A DNA stretch of 64,000 bases from Voacanga thouarsii. Its lineage: Eukaryota > Streptophyta > Magnoliopsida > Gentianales > Apocynaceae. Numbering within the stretch: the first letter of the stretch is position 1; every line of letters begins with the position of its first letter. The stretch is taken from NCBI GenBank assembly GCA_026120185.1, contig JANUWF010001729.1, positions 372,001 through 436,000 on the forward strand, in the 5' to 3' direction. The notes below the pieces were generated by a model. That model did no database searches. It had not been told where the DNA came from and saw nothing but the letters and a program-made list of their open reading frames with translations. Made by a program: the position numbers and the translations under genes. This document shows positions 11,838 through 25,292 of the stretch, piece by piece.

Positions 11838-11838
11838 C

Positions 11839-13530
11839 TGTAGGATTTCTATCATGCATAATCAGATTAAGCGCAGCGGAAAACAACAAGAAATCCAAGC
11901 CATGGATCACGGGTTTGCAATAGAAATGGGAAAAAGGAGAAGATTGCGTCTATTACCTCGTGAAGCCAGAATTCAAAAATTTCAGAAACAAGAACGCAGG
12001 CGCGATCCAGATTATCCAAAACCGTTCACTGCAGCTCAACTGAAGTCCAAGAAAGAACTCCCTCTAATGATAATCCACACAAGGTTGAATGCTCACAATT
12101 TTACAATTCTATGCTAGTAGAATTCGGGAGGCTAGGGTTTTGATCAAGAAGAGAGACAGCTAGGGTTTGATCAAGAGAGAGGCAGAGAAACGGTTTCTCT
12201 GTTATTGCATGAATAGTCTGTCTCTAACCCTAAGGAAACCGTTTCCTTATATTTATAGATTTATAATTACCATAAATTGCAACTTAGTCCTTCAACGTCC
12301 AATTGTCAACAAATTGGTCCTTGAAGTTTACTTAATTACAATTAGGTCCCATGAATTATAACAAACTTATAATTCACCTATAAATATATTCCCTTCTCTT
12401 AATTAACCCCACAATATTATCAAATAATATATTTGAGCATTCAAACCTTTATTGTGTGTGACCCATTAGGTTTCCTGGTCTTATTAGTAGTATAATACGA
12501 ATTAATTCTAACAATATTAGAAATAATAATCCTTAATAAAATAAAGGAGTAAATTTATTAATTCCCTAATTAATAAATTCATATTTAGCATATCAAGAGC
12601 GACATCTAGCGATGACTCTTGACCACCCAAAAGTCCAGAAAGTCAAGTGGCTTGATATGAACCTTTCAATAGCAAATTATCAGTGCAATAAACTCCTTTC
12701 AACATACAATATCTCATTCGGTCTAGAGCATGGAATTAGTGCCAACTCCCTCCAGAATATTATTAATTCTGGCTCGAATATTTTAGTACTTGTTCAAGAA
12801 ATCCATTACTCGATATGTGTATCAATTGGAACCATTTCCATCACATAGTCGCATTGGCCAAGGACTTCATGAGTAATGATTTCTACAAGTGGCCTTGAAA
12901 TATACTCTCCTACTATTAGGAGTGGTGAATCATTTATTGACCATCTCAACTACTTTCGTTTACATTACGTTGTACCCAATATCCATCCCATAGGCGGTTC
13001 TAGATAAGACTCCAAAGATTAGAATCAAAGTACAACGCTCGATAAACAAGGTACCTTGGAGATCTCAAGTCTAAGGATACTTGCACACTTGCTATAATGA
13101 GATTCTATCACTGGCACTAAATAGTTATCCAAGTGATTATCTCATAGATAGGTCATCTAATGAACTTGTTTCAAAAGAAGCATCCACACGTTAATCCTGA
13201 GTATCCCAATACCCACGGATGTGAGAACCACCGCTTGATCCAATCACGAGATATAACATGTGCCAGTCTTGGCGTATTAATAATGTCTCATCTTATTAAT
13301 ACTATTATTAGGGATTATTTAAGTACAAACACTGCATAGTGTAGTAGGAATCTCACATCATGATCTCTATCATGATTTCCTTAACACTGTGCTATACTAG
13401 GGACTTTATCTAACGGTTTGTACACATATTTAGATATAACAATCAAACTGAAAGATAAAGAATGCCTCTTATTAATTTAATATGAAATATACATGGTACA
13501 AGTGATTGCCTCTAGGGCACAACACTAATA
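11839..13530 (-). repeat. Copia-3 5' LTR (right copy)
   Basis: 1692 bp, beginning TGTAGGATTT on the plus strand and ending AACACTAATA, where the left copy has AACACTAACA. TATA-like site at 12248-12257 and palindromes at 12183-12201 and 12231-12249, as in the left LTR. Confidence 0.95.
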
Positions 13531-13800
13531 AGTTGTATATGAATCTCACGGAGCTTATGAAAGAGCTCCAAGTTGCAGAAAAGATCATGAAGCTCGTGTC
13601 AAAGGTTTTGGTCTCCCATTCTACTTCTTCTTCTGGAATTTAGGTAAAGCCTAAAAAAATTCAAGAAGAGGAAGGTCTAGAACAACACAGGAGCCCAGCC
13701 CAAAACAACTAGTCAGGCCAAGCCTAATGGGAAGCCTAAAGGTAAATGCTTCAAGTGTGGCAAGAAGGGGTACTGGAAGAGAGATTGTCCAGACTTCTAA
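13531..13800 (+). pseudogene. gag: Copia-1 gag, 3' part with zinc knuckle
   Basis: Directly after Copia-3 the Gag frame resumes (LYMNLTELMKELQVAEKI). A lysine-rich linker with an internal stop follows, then a CCHC-type knuckle at 13747-13788, CFKCGKKGYWKRDC, in which the conserved His is replaced by Tyr. The stop is TAA at 13798-13800, just after the knuckle. The knuckle normally binds the element's RNA. It is a disrupted relic. Confidence 0.85.
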
Positions 13801-13803
13801 GTT

Positions 13804-16800
13804 ATGTTTACTTCAAGTATTGCTCTATACCTAGAGTCTATTTTGATGGTTAGATCAATGTCTTCCTGGATAGTTAATTCTAGAGCCACTGACCATGTCT
13901 GTAACTCTTTGCAGGGTTTCAGAAGGACAAGGAGACTCAGCAAAGGTGAGCATGGACTTCAAGTAGACAATGGAGCAAGAATATAGGCTGAAGTAGTGGG
14001 AGATCTTGAGCTTATTTTTTATTGTAATAGGAAGTTATTTTTAAAAGATGTTTTATATGTTTCTTATTTTAAACAGAATTTGATTTTAGTTTCCAAATTA
14101 ATGAATTAAAGATATTCTATTTCTTTCCATTCTGGTGTTTCCATCGGTAGAGATGGTAATTTAATTTGTACAAAAAATATGTATGGAAATCTTTTTTATA
14201 TACATCATAGTAGAAATCAAGTAAACAATATTCAAACTGAACCTGATAATAAAAAGAGAAAAGCTATATCAAATGACTCGTATTTGTGGCATATACAATT
14301 GGGACATATAAATCCTAGTCGGATTCAGAGGCTAATTCATGATGGGCCTTTAGGTTTATTGAGATTGGAAGAATAGCCTTAGTGTGAATTTTTCCTTAAA
14401 AATAAAATGACTAAAAGGTTCTTTACCAAAAAGATAGATAGAGCTATGGAAATGCTACTACTAGTTCATACAGATGTGTGTGGTCCGATAACTACACCAG
14501 TTAGGAGAGGCTACGAGTACTTCATCACTTTCATAGATGATCACACTCATTTTGGTTATATTTATCTGATGAGGTGCAAGTTTGACTCTTTTAATAAATT
14601 CAAGGAGTTTAAGGTTGAAGTGGAGCGTCAAATAAGTAAATTAATTAAAACTCTGAGATCGAATCGTGGTAGAGAATACCTCCTCGGTGAGTTTAAGAAT
14701 TACTTGGTACATCACGATATAGTATCTCAACAAACTGCGCCTGGGACTCCCCAGTAGAACGGAATCGCTGAGAGAAGAAATAGAACTTCGATGAAAATAG
14801 TTAGAAATAGGATGAGTCATACGTCTCTTCCTATTTCTTTTTAGGGATATGCCTTAAAACAGCGGCATATATTTTGAACTTAGTGTATTCTAAATCAGTA
14901 CCTAGGACACCCTATGAAATGTGGACTAGACAAAATCTTAGTCTAAACCATCTCAAGATATGGGGTTGTCTGTACTGACAAAGAAAAGTAAGCTAGAACT
15001 AAGGTCGGAGTTATGCAACTTCGTTGGGTACCCAAAAGGAACAAGAGGTGGATATTTCTATCATCATCAAGAGCATAAAGTACTTGTTAGTACTAATACT
15101 AGATATTTAGAGGATGAACAAGTTACTTCTACCACGGGTTTAAGTAGAATAGAGTTAGAAAAAAAGTTGATCACTGATTCAACTTCAGGTACTTCTAACA
15201 CCCCGATCGAGGAACTAAGATCACAAGAGTTCCAAAAAGGTGGACTAGAGAGATGTATGATATATTCTCTAATCATTAGGAACAAAATTCCACTAGATAC
15301 GAAGAAGCAATTGTTGATGCTGTTGTAAACAAATGACATCTAGCCATGAATGTTGATATTGAGTCCATGTACCTCAATCAAGTCTAAGATCTTATCACTA
15401 CACCTGATCGGATAAAATTCATTGGGTGTAAGTGGGTACACAAGAAGAAGAGAGGAGCGAATGAAAAGGTTGAAACCTAGAAAGCAAGATTGGTTGCTAA
15501 TGGTTATATTCAGAAAAAAAATGGATCAATTATAAGAAAACCTTTCACCAGTAGCCATGTTTAAATCTATCCAAATTCTCTAAGCCATCACATGTCATTA
15601 TGACTACGAGCTATGGCAAATAGATGTTAAGATGGCCTTCTTAAATGGCTATCTTAGCGAAGACATCTATATGTTCTAGCCAGAAGGTTTTGTTGCTAGA
15701 TGTTAAGAACAAATGTCTGTAAACTTAAGAAGTCCATCGATAGACTTAAGCAAGTATCAAGATCATGGAACATACGTTTTGACGAAGCCGTGAAGGCTTA
15801 TGGCTTCATTCAAAAAGTGGATGAACCATATGTGTATAGGAAATTAGACAGTGGTAAAGTAATTTTCTTAATACTTTATGTAGATGATATTTTACTCATT
15901 GAAAATGATGTAAGGATATTATCATCAGTTAAGGTTTGGCTATCTAGTCAAATTAGAATAGAGGACATGGGGGATGCTAGCTACATTCTAGGTATTAATC
16001 TTCGTAGCGATAGCAAGTAGAGAATGTTAGGCTTATCCCAATTTGCTTAAACTGACAAGATGTTAGTCAAGTGTAGCATGGAACATTGTAAAGGGGCTAT
16101 TATACCCTTTAGACATGGATTATCCTTTTCTTCCAAGCAGTGTCTTCAGACACAGGAAGACAAGCAGAAAATTAGCAAGATCCCTTATGCTATGCTTTAT
16201 ATTAGGGCAGATATTTGCTTTGCAGCAGGCATGATTAGTAGGTATCAGTTAAACCCAGGGGAACCTCACTAGAAAGCCATCAAGCATATACTAAAATTTC
16301 TTAAGAAAACAAGAGATTATATGCTTGTATATAGTGCTAAAGATTTAGTTCCTACCGGTTATACAGACTCAGACTTCCAGGCGGATAAAGATGAAAGAAA
16401 ATCCACTAGTGGATATATTTTCACTTTATCTAGAGGAGCTATTTCGTGAAGAAGTATCAAGCAATCCTGCATTGCTGATTCTATCATGGAAGCTGAGTAC
16501 GTTGCTACTACAGAAGCTTCTAAAGAAGTTGTGTAGCTCCGAAAGTTCCTCACAGAACTTGGAGTAGTGCTGTACATGGACAGGGCTATCACAATTTATT
16601 GTGACAACACTGGAACGGTTTCACAATGCAAGGAACCTCGAAACCATAGGGAAGGGTAAGCACATAGAGACGAAATATCATCTTATCTGGGAGTTCATCC
16701 CGAAATGAAAAATTGTGGTTGATCAGATTTCCTTTGTCAACAATCTCGTGGATCCCTTTACCAAGACTTTGACATAAAAGGTGTTTCATAGACACTTAGA
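13804..16800 (+). pseudogene. pol: Copia-1 pol: protease, integrase, RT, RNase H (decayed)
   Basis: The domains are in copia order but split among several frames. Protease motif near 13870-13905: WIVNSRATDHVC, where the catalytic D-S-G reads N-S-R. GAG-pre-integrase near 14284, LWHIQLGHINPSR. Integrase 14407-14800 with HTDVCGP; the second catalytic Asp is Asn (RSNRGREY), while the Glu in AERRNRT is present after a stop. RT 15500-16020 with YVDD at 15877-15888. RNase H near 16358-16640, including YTDSDF and AEYVATTEA, with several TAG/TGA stops. It has lost active-site residues in two enzymes and cannot be functional. Confidence 0.9.
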
Positions 16801-16844
16801 TGTCATAGGGGTAGGCACTTATGGACTTTCTTATTCTTTGTAGT

Positions 16845-16857
16845 GCAAGTGGAAAAT
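16845..16857 (+). promoter_or_regulatory. Copia-1 polypurine tract
   Basis: GCAAGTGGAAAAT lies immediately before the 3' LTR at 16858 and corresponds to the AAGTGGGAG tract of Copia-3. Confidence 0.75.
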
Positions 16858-18127
16858 TGTTGAAAAGTATGCCCTTAAAGACTATATATTACGTGTAAAT
16901 ATAATGCAATAAAATATTTATTCAATCAATTTAATTTTTTTCTTATATTATTGCACATCTAAGGTCCAAGTATGACAAGCAATGGTCCATGTGTTGAGTC
17001 GTTCTTCACAGTAAGGTATAGAGCATGGGTACTTATCATACAAGTAAAACTAAGTTCTTAGTCGTTTAATGGAATTGGGCATTTCATCAAGGTATGACTA
17101 TTATGCCATGAGTTCCAATGAGGAATTGTTTACCTTGAATTAGTGAGTAGTTCACTCATATCACTGACATAAACATATTTTGAATGTGTAGAACTAGACC
17201 TGCAGTAAAGGTCTCTCTTAAAGTACGATAATTATAAAGACCAAACTATAACTGCTACATCATGGATAGATACATTCATACTTGAGTATGAATTGGTGGT
17301 CTGGTAAAGGTAGGGTCTTGTACTTTGATGTATGTTAGTTGAGATTTCTTTTGTGAGATAAGAACTATGTACGTTTGGTGTATTACTCTAGTTAGTTAAG
17401 ACAGACTCATCCAACAAAGTTTCTATACTTCATTTTGTGAAGTTCAATCACCCACTTCTGATTGTCCAGGATAATCTAATAATCCGGGCCCTAAGAACGT
17501 GACTCTAGAATGTGTACTTTTGGGTAGCTTCCAATGATAAGCAAATACATTTAAGTGAGTCATGGATTATCAAATAAGAGATTTAAGGATAGTAGATATC
17601 TTTGAGATAGGTATTAGTACATTTATCTTGTCTCATTGATGGGTGTTACATAGAGGGGTATTTTTGTCATTTCACTTGTAGGTCAAAGACATTATTTTAG
17701 CAATATTATTCTTGGGGTTAATATTTTCATATGATGATAAATGAAAATATTTAAAATGGTAAAATGCAGCTCTGTAGTAGTAAGGGCATTTTGGTTATTT
17801 TAGTAGCCATGAATAATATGTCTCTTGGTCCCCGGAATAGCTCAAGTTACATTGCTGTTGTTTAGATACAATTTGGGCTTAATGTATAATTATTTGGAAG
17901 AGAACAAAATTTATTCTAAGAGTCCAATTAGAATTAATTAATTAGTCTTGGGTTTTTTATAAGGCCAAAAAAAGATAATTAATTAATTAAGAAGATTGAG
18001 TTGGAATAAATTAATTAATTAGGCTAATATATGTTGATATATATTAAGAGTCCAATTAGAATAAATTAATTAGCCTTGAGTATTTAATGAAGTCCATAAA
18101 AGGTAATTAATTAATTAAGAAGATTGG

Positions 18128-21100
18128 TATAACACCCTGCTACCTAGGCCCGCCAGGGCTGGGGATGTCGCCCCGTCCAAAGGACAAGGGGTCTTTATAA
18201 CTAGGTCACACAATTAAAATAGCGAAATGAAAATAATAATTTAACTTAAAATTTATTACAACCCAAGAATAAATCCACGAATAAAACCATGAATTCCCAA
18301 AAGAAAAACAAATCCATAAATAAAATCATCCACTCTCAACTCCCCAAAGCAATACATAAAAATAAAAGACAACATTCTCTTCCAAGGCAGATAACACTAG
18401 CTACTCATCCCCACAGCAAGATCAGCCTGAAATCATGGTAAAAAGGTGATGAGACAGAAATCTCAGTAAGTCCGTGTGTGCTTTGGGTGTTCAGTGGAAA
18501 TAGTTCGTGGATGCAGAGTATAAAAACTTTATAAGAGAAATATTGGCAAGCAATAAACATTAGTCAAAAGCAAGAGTGGCGTTTTGGCTTTTCCAGCCAT
18601 ACAAAATTTATAAGATCAACCACTCGAACGAAAAGATTATGGGTTACCACACGTTGGGCCCCATAACCGGATGGTCAGTATGCCGACACTTTGTGCATAC
18701 TGCCGGTCAGAATGCCGACACCTTGTGCAGACTGACTAAAGGTAGGTGATCGGCCTACCGGGCAAGATACTCCTCATTCTCTATACCCAAACAACAACCG
18801 GGTGTCCATTCCGGCAAAAAACAGTCACTTGATTGAAATAAAAACTGCTAGCTCGAACCAACATGACTAAGTAGTACTGACGTTTCTCTAAGTTGAGTTC
18901 ATCTTCTGGAGGAGGCCTCCTGCCAGAAGACTCACTCTTGCTCTTCAAAACTAGCACTACCAGTCTACCCCCATTGAGTACTCAACGTAACATATCCCAC
19001 TTGGGAAAAATGAACAAAACATAGTTCCACTTGAAAAATGGCAATTAAGGTTTTGCAAAGTTTGGGGCAAAACTGGTTTTAGAAAGAGTTTTAGGTTTTG
19101 AGTAAAATCGCCCCTTGATTTACAAATAATTTATTTTTCTGAAATGAGAATGGAAATAATCCTCAATTGCCTTTACAGAAATGAGTGACCATGCACTCTA
19201 CATTTGGCTTGCCATAAAAAGAATCATTTTTCATCAAACAGGTTTTATGCAGGAGCTTACCTGATCCTTGTCCATAACAAAGGTCTCCAACAGCTGACCT
19301 AACCCCGCATAGGATAAATACAAACCACAATCAAACTCAAGCCAAGATTTACTTTCACAAATAAAACTAACTCAACTTACTGCAATCATGTTCCTAGTGT
19401 CCCAAGCTTTAAGGCTCGATAATAAATAAAAGGGGTTTATAAAATAAATCTAGTTTGATATTAAAATAACTAGAGTTCGGAAAATTAGGTACAATATGTT
19501 GAAGGTTTAAATCTTGCTAAAATAATTTAGAGTTTATTTGATGAAAAGTCCTAGGTGGTACTAGGTAAAATAATAATTTATTAATAATTAATTGCTAGAA
19601 AATAATTGATAGTTAAAATTAGTTGAAAATAAATTTTAATGAGTCTTGCTTGAAAAATAATAAATAAATTTTAATAATCAATATTTTACCTGTTATGATT
19701 ATTTTCACAAAAGGCTTTATTTGATATTATAATATCTATATATTTTATTTTTCTAGCAAAAACTATTATTTATTTGATTAAAATATCACTATTTGATATA
19801 AAAGACCAAATCCACATTTTCCTATGGTTTTCAAAATTTTACTAGAAAAATTATATTATTAAATATTTTATTAATGAAATAAAATTTAGCTTAGGGACAA
19901 CTAGATCATGATCATATTCCTATAGCTAACCACAATCATGAACATATACAACCATTCAGTTCATCAAATCATCCAAATCATGCATACAAGCATAGATCTC
20001 AATTTATCAAAACATGATCTAACCCCTACTAGCATAAATATGATCATGGCTTCAATAATCCAACTTGAATATAAATCCCATTCACCAAAGGTGACATAAT
20101 CTCTAGCATACTTCATCACAAATACTACCTATGACATGCATCAACCTCAAATCATCATATAATCACCCAAGATAATCCTTCCATGCATAAATCACATCTC
20201 CTTCACAATCATACATATATTCATGCTTCAACCCCAACAATACATACACAAATCCTATCTCCATCCACCTTCTAACAACATCACCCTAGAGACATGAATC
20301 TAGGATTTAAAAGAAAGATGGAAGGCACTTACTTGGTTAATGAATGCCTTGAAGGAGTTTAGAATGGATCTCAACTCCTAGATGTCCAACTTTGTCCATG
20401 GGAGATGGCGAAAGCATGTTCATGGGAGAAAAAAGTCATCTGGCCAAGAGAGAGAGTTTCGGCCATGAGAGGATGAGAGAGAGAGAGAGAGAGAAATAGA
20501 GACCATTAGCATGTTTGATCACATATATTCCTACTAGAGATCAAGATTAGAGAAGATGAAGTTGTTAGAATAAATTTACCTTGAAGGTGTTCTTGACCTT
20601 AATAGAAATTTTTGGTTTTGATCCGAAGTAGCAAGATGATTTGTGGAGTTTGATGTTAAGAATGGTGTTGATAGACTCACAGTAGTGAGTAGGTCAAATC
20701 TGGAAGTTTTAGAGAGGGTTTGAAGTGATTTGGAGAGTTATTAGGTGAAAGAAAGTAGTAGGTGTTCTTGGTGTAGTGTGTGTTCTAGAAGGTTGAAGAA
20801 AATCGAGAGATGGTAATGTGCAGCTGCCGAATTTTTGTGAGAGATAGGGCTGGACGAATTTCTGTAGGGTTTAGGAGGTTGATTCTCTGATTTGGAAGGG
20901 AAAATGAAAGGTTAGTTGTTACAATCTTTGAAGAATATTTTTAGGAAGTGAATTTGGAAACTAAATATTCTAAGAATATCTTGATTGTTGGACAGCTTTT
21001 GGAGATCTGCCATGGACGAATTTCTGGGCAGTGTTTTGATTGAATGAAAGCTGGTTGAAGGAGTCTTAGGGTGGCTGAAATTATGGAGTATAATGGTGGA

Positions 21101-22439
21101 GAGAAGGTCTGGTTGTTTGAAGTATATTTTATGGAAAGTTGTTAAATCATGGTGGCTGGAATTTTGGTATCCAAATCAAGGTATGATTGCAGAAATTTTT
21201 GGAAATCTTTTAGGCATCCATGGCTGGATTTTCGTGCAAAACTTTGGGAGGACAATGGAGTTCTGTTAATAGAGGTTTAAGGGTGGTTTTTGCAGAAAAA
21301 GGATGGAGTTTCGGCTAGAAGAGAAATAGGAACCAAAGCTGGAAAATTTTCCTACACAGTTTTTTGCTGAACAGCAATTTTCGGGGCATATTTTCAGCTG
21401 CCATTTCCAGCCAACTTGCAGAGAGTTTGAAGGGTAATTTATGGGGTATTCAAGGCTGTTTTCTAGCCTTCTTTATGGAGGAAAAACATGGCTAAGGTAC
21501 TGAACAAAATCTGGAAGAAATCAGCTTGGTTTTGGACCTCCAAAGTAGCGATTTTGCCCAGAATTTTCACTGGTTTTGCACAGCTTTTGTGCAGCCCGAA
21601 AATGGAAGAAATAATTCATGTTTCAAACTGATCTTAAGGCCATTTTTCTGGCAGCATTTGGGAGGGAAAGTCAGCTAAGAAGTTTGACAATTTAAAGGTA
21701 TAACAAGCTGAAAAATTTCAGCTCATTCTAAGAAGTAAGATGAACTAGTCTAGAGTGAAATTTCAACAAGCTTACTAGAGGGATTTTTCCCCTTGGAATT
21801 TCCTACCATTCTTCCACATTTTTCAGACCATGAGAAGCCTTTTACTAGGACATTTAGATCTCACAAGATCACAGCATTTTACTGAAATTTCTGGAAAGAA
21901 AATGGATAGAACATCTTGATCAAACTAATGAGTTGAAAATTGAGGAAAATTAAGGATCAAGGGAAAATGAATTCCCTTTAAGAAATTCGAGTAGGGTAAA
22001 GGAGTGGAATGAGAATACTCCTAACATGTCTCTCTTAGGACCATCATCCCTACCTTACTCTAAGCTCGTAAGACCGAAATTTCCTCCACTAAGCAAAAAT
22101 AAAATTTAATCTAGCTAAAGCTTCTATGATGGAATTCGACCCTAAGACCTCAAGAATTAATTCCAAAGCTCTAACCACTACACCACAACAACTTTTGTTC
22201 TTATTTCCTCTCTAAAATTCTTTTCCTATTTATTTTCCAACCTATCTCCATATTTTCACCTCAGGCAAAAATTACCATTTTGCCATTTCTCACTCAATAA
22301 TCATAATCAAGCCCTCTAGACTATAAAACACAAATTCAATGCACATAAAATCATATAAAAATATATTTAAACGTGAAATAAAATATGATATGCATCCCAA
22401 CCCCCTTACTCTAAGGTTGGTTTTGGCTACGGTTTCACA
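18128..22439 (+). mobile_element. Gypsy solo LTR-1
   Basis: A single long LTR (4312 bp) with no internal region. It starts TATAACACCC (mutated TGTAACACCC) and ends TTTCACA, flanked by the identical duplication ATTGG at 18123-18127 and 22440-22444. Near its start it has the block GTCGCCCCGTCC...GACAAGGGG and then ATCTCAGTAAGTCC, both shared with solo LTR-2 and -3. Such LTRs are usual for Tekay/Del-type chromoviruses. It is about 1 kb longer than its two relatives, with extra AT-rich sequence around 19.4-20.3 kb. A GA microsatellite lies at about 20472-20495. No gene inside. Confidence 0.88.
22126..22190 (-). other. tRNA-like module in solo LTR-1 (antisense)
   Basis: On the minus strand it reads TAGTGGTTAGAGC (A-box-like), then about 30 nt later GGGTCGAATTCC (degraded B box). 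The matching segments in solo LTR-2 and -3 lie at the same distance, about 250-260 bp, from the LTR 3' end. It is a relic or mimic of a tRNA gene, not a functional tRNA. Confidence 0.55.
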
Positions 22440-22958
22440 ATTGGGCCAGTCCTTAACTGATTTATGAGCACAATACTAAGCCCATTAGGGCTTAGTGTTT
22501 TCGGCCGTTAGGGCTTTATCAAGCCCTAAGGCTGGCCAAAATTAAGGCATAAGAGAGGAAGAAAAATAATGTGGTTTTTTTTCTGAGCTCTTTCTTTGAG
22601 TGTGCCATCTCTTCCACTTGTTCTCGTTCTTCACTTCTTTCTCTCTTGGAGATATTTTGATTATCCAAAGAAGGAGCTTTTACCAAGCTAACCCAAGAGA
22701 AAGGTGGAGTCATACTCTGGAAGATGAAGAGAGAAAACTTGGAGACGCTTAATGCGTAGGAGTAGAAGATTGGCGGGAATACCGATCAAACCGCAGGTGT
22801 TTTCTTCACCGCTTCCAACGAAAGTTCAGTGCAACATGACCCTTCATTGGTTAATCCATGACCAATAAAGAAAAGTAAATACTCTCTCGTAGATGTGGCT
22901 CAGAAATTAAAAAATTTTCCGCTACGTTCTCTTTAATGTTTCCCGTTTTGATCCTTCA

Positions 22959-23899
22959 GTATGAATATGCAATTTAGACAATTTTTCTAGAAAACATGAT
23001 AATGAACCAACTTGTAATTATCTCAACTAATTATCATCTTGGTATCATGAAGGAATATAAAGTAAAATTCAATCGTTTCACAAGTCATGAATATACTTAG
23101 ATAAATTCCACTTCGTTTGTCAATCCTATATTTTGATTCATATTAACAGGTTTGTCAATCAAGCTAATATAACAAAAGCATGCATTAAGCTCAATTCCTT
23201 ATAAGCATGGAATTAGCTAATAACCCTATGGTCGAGGTGGAATTAACTAATCTTTGATCACTTAAGTGCTAAGATCCTAACTTCGTCGTTCAAGTCCATT
23301 AAAATTTAACAAATGCGAAATCAATACAATGAAACTCCTAATATCATTTTGTCGAGTTAATTAGAAGAACTCGCATCAACGACCAATAATAACAAGTAAT
23401 CAAACACCAAAATGATAAAGAATTGATCAAATTAACACAAAATCATGAATTCCAAAATAATATTAAATAACAATAAAAACATTGAACACACCATTGTTTA
23501 AGGACAAGAAAACAAAGATAAAAGAAAGCACTCATAGACAAGAATCTTTCTTCACCCTTGAAGACTCTCTTGAACAATCCTCCTTGATTGGCTGAATTCC
23601 TCTTTCAATAAGTGATTTGAATTTTTACACTTAGATCCATCTCTCTCTCTTCTTCTTGTGTTTGCTCTTACTTTTATAGGCCTCTTAGATGCTAAATTCA
23701 TGAGTTGAGAAGTCTTGGCCAAGTAGAATTCAGAAAATGCCAAAATAATTGGAAAATTGCTAAATTCATGTACAAGATTTTTAGCTATCAGAGTGGACCT
23801 TGCGTTGAGTACCTTCGACCCAACTAGCACCAAGTGCAATTTGTTCTTCCCCAAGGTTTTTGCTATATTTCCACTGGTCGAACAAAATGGACTCGACGC
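22959..23899 (-). mobile_element. LARD-like gypsy 5' LTR, segment 2 of 3
   Basis: Continues the minus-strand LTR after Copia-1 (first five bases are the GTATG duplication) and is interrupted again at 23900 by Copia-2 (23895-23899 is the GACGC duplication). The minus strand resembles the plus-strand LARD LTR around 53.5-54.3 kb in its T-rich, low-complexity style. Its small ORFs, such as 23552-23854 on the minus strand, have no recognisable domain. Confidence 0.7.
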
Positions 23900-25261
23900 T
23901 GTTAGTGTTGTACCCTAGAGGCAATCACTTGTACATTGTATATGACACATTTTATTTTAATAAAAGGCATTATTTATCTTACAGTTTCTTCTGTTTACTT
24001 TAAGTAATATAACTGTTCGATAAAGTCCCTAGTACAACACTGTGTTAAGGAAATCATGATATGCGATTCTTATTACACTGGATAGTGTTAGTACTTAAAT
24101 AATCCTTAGTCATAGTATTAATGAGACAGGACATCATTAATGCGTTAAGACTAGCATGTGTTAGACTTTCTGATTTGATCAGGCGATTGTTCTCATAATC
24201 ATGAGTATTGAGATACTCAAAGTTAACGCATGGATGCTTATTAATGGAACAAGTTCATTGGATGACCTAGCTTTGAGATAATCACATAGATAACTATTTA
24301 GTACCAGTGATATAATCTCAATATAGCAAACGTGCAAGTATCCTTAGACTTGAGATCTCTAAGGTACTTTGTTTGCTGAGCATTGTACTTTGATTCCAAT
24401 CTCCGGAGCTCGACCGAGGGCCGCCTATAGAATGGATATTGGGTACATTGTGAGGTACATGAAAGTAGTTGAGATTCTCAATAAAGGATTTACCACTCCT
24501 AATAGTAGGGGCGAATATCTCATGGCCACTTGTAGGAATTACTACTCAGAAAGTCCTTGGCCAAGGCGATTGTGTATTAGAAACAGTTCCAATTGATATA
24601 CATCTAGAATAGTGGGTTCCTAGTACAAATACTATTATCGGTCCAGAATTAATTCTGGAGGGAGTTGGCACTAATTTCGTACTCCAAACCGAATGAGATA
24701 TTGTATGGTGAAGGGAGTAAATTGCACTGAAGTTTGTTATTGAATGGTTCATGTCAAGCCACTTGACTTCCTGGACTCTTGGGTGGTCATGATGTGTTGC
24801 TAGATACCGCTCATGATCTAGGAATATGGGTTTATTAATTGATGAATTAATAAACCAATCCTGATTAAAATTAATAGGATTAATTCTAATTAATTATAGA
24901 TTATTAATCTCAAAGACGTTTGGATTAATTCATGTTCGCTACCAATTGACTGGGAAACCTAATAGGTCACACACAATAGAGGATTATATACTCAATATGC
25001 TATTTGATAACATAATGGGATTAATTGTGAGAAAAAGAAATTGTTGTAGACAAATTATAATTAGTTATATTTTGTGGTCCAAGTTATAATTATATGCATT
25101 TGATGTTTCCAAATTACAATTAGGAAATTCTAATTGTTTTAGAATTTCAGATTTTTAGTGGATTCTGGAACATATATTGGATATGCTCAAAACCCTAATC
25201 CAAGGGAGATTCACACGAAAATAGGAGCCACAAAAACCAAACGTCTTCTTCTTCTTCTTCT

Positions 25262-25292
<31 letters not shown>

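Larger units (their letters stand above)
4463..13530 (-). mobile_element. Copia-3: nearly complete Ty1/copia element in Copia-1 gag
   Basis: Two LTRs (4463-6150 and 11839-13530) bracket a minus-strand gag-pol with PBS and PPT in the right places. The flanks are GGTTG at 4458-4462 and AGTTG at 13531-13535, a 5-bp target duplication with one G/A change. Over the first 280 aligned LTR bases I count nine differences, all transitions, so the insertion is relatively young. The gag-pol frame has only a few stops and frameshifts. Copia-2 and Copia-4 are relatives, judging by shared LTR ends and leader. Confidence 0.95.
580..22958 (+). mobile_element. Copia-1: Ty1/copia retrotransposon with nested inserts
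   Basis: The termini are TGTTGGAAAG at 580 and CCTTCA ending at 22958, flanked by the identical 5-bp duplication GTATG at 575-579 and 22959-22963. The order is 5' LTR, initiator-Met PBS, leader, gag, pol (PR, IN, RT, RH), PPT, 3' LTR. Gag is split by Copia-3 (4463-13530) and the 3' LTR by a gypsy solo LTR (18128-22439). The element itself is about 9 kb without the inserts. Its frames are heavily broken and the two LTRs look about 84% identical over the first 175 bases by eye, so it is the oldest copia here. The lineage resembles Tork/Angela-type copia but is not proven. Confidence 0.92.
16858..22958 (+). repeat. Copia-1 3' LTR, split by a solo gypsy LTR
   Basis: It matches 580-2322 from TGTTGAAAAG onward, leaves off at 18127 and resumes at 22445 after solo LTR-1, ending CCTTCA at 22958. 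The LTR sequence proper is about 1.78 kb. Confidence 0.9.
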
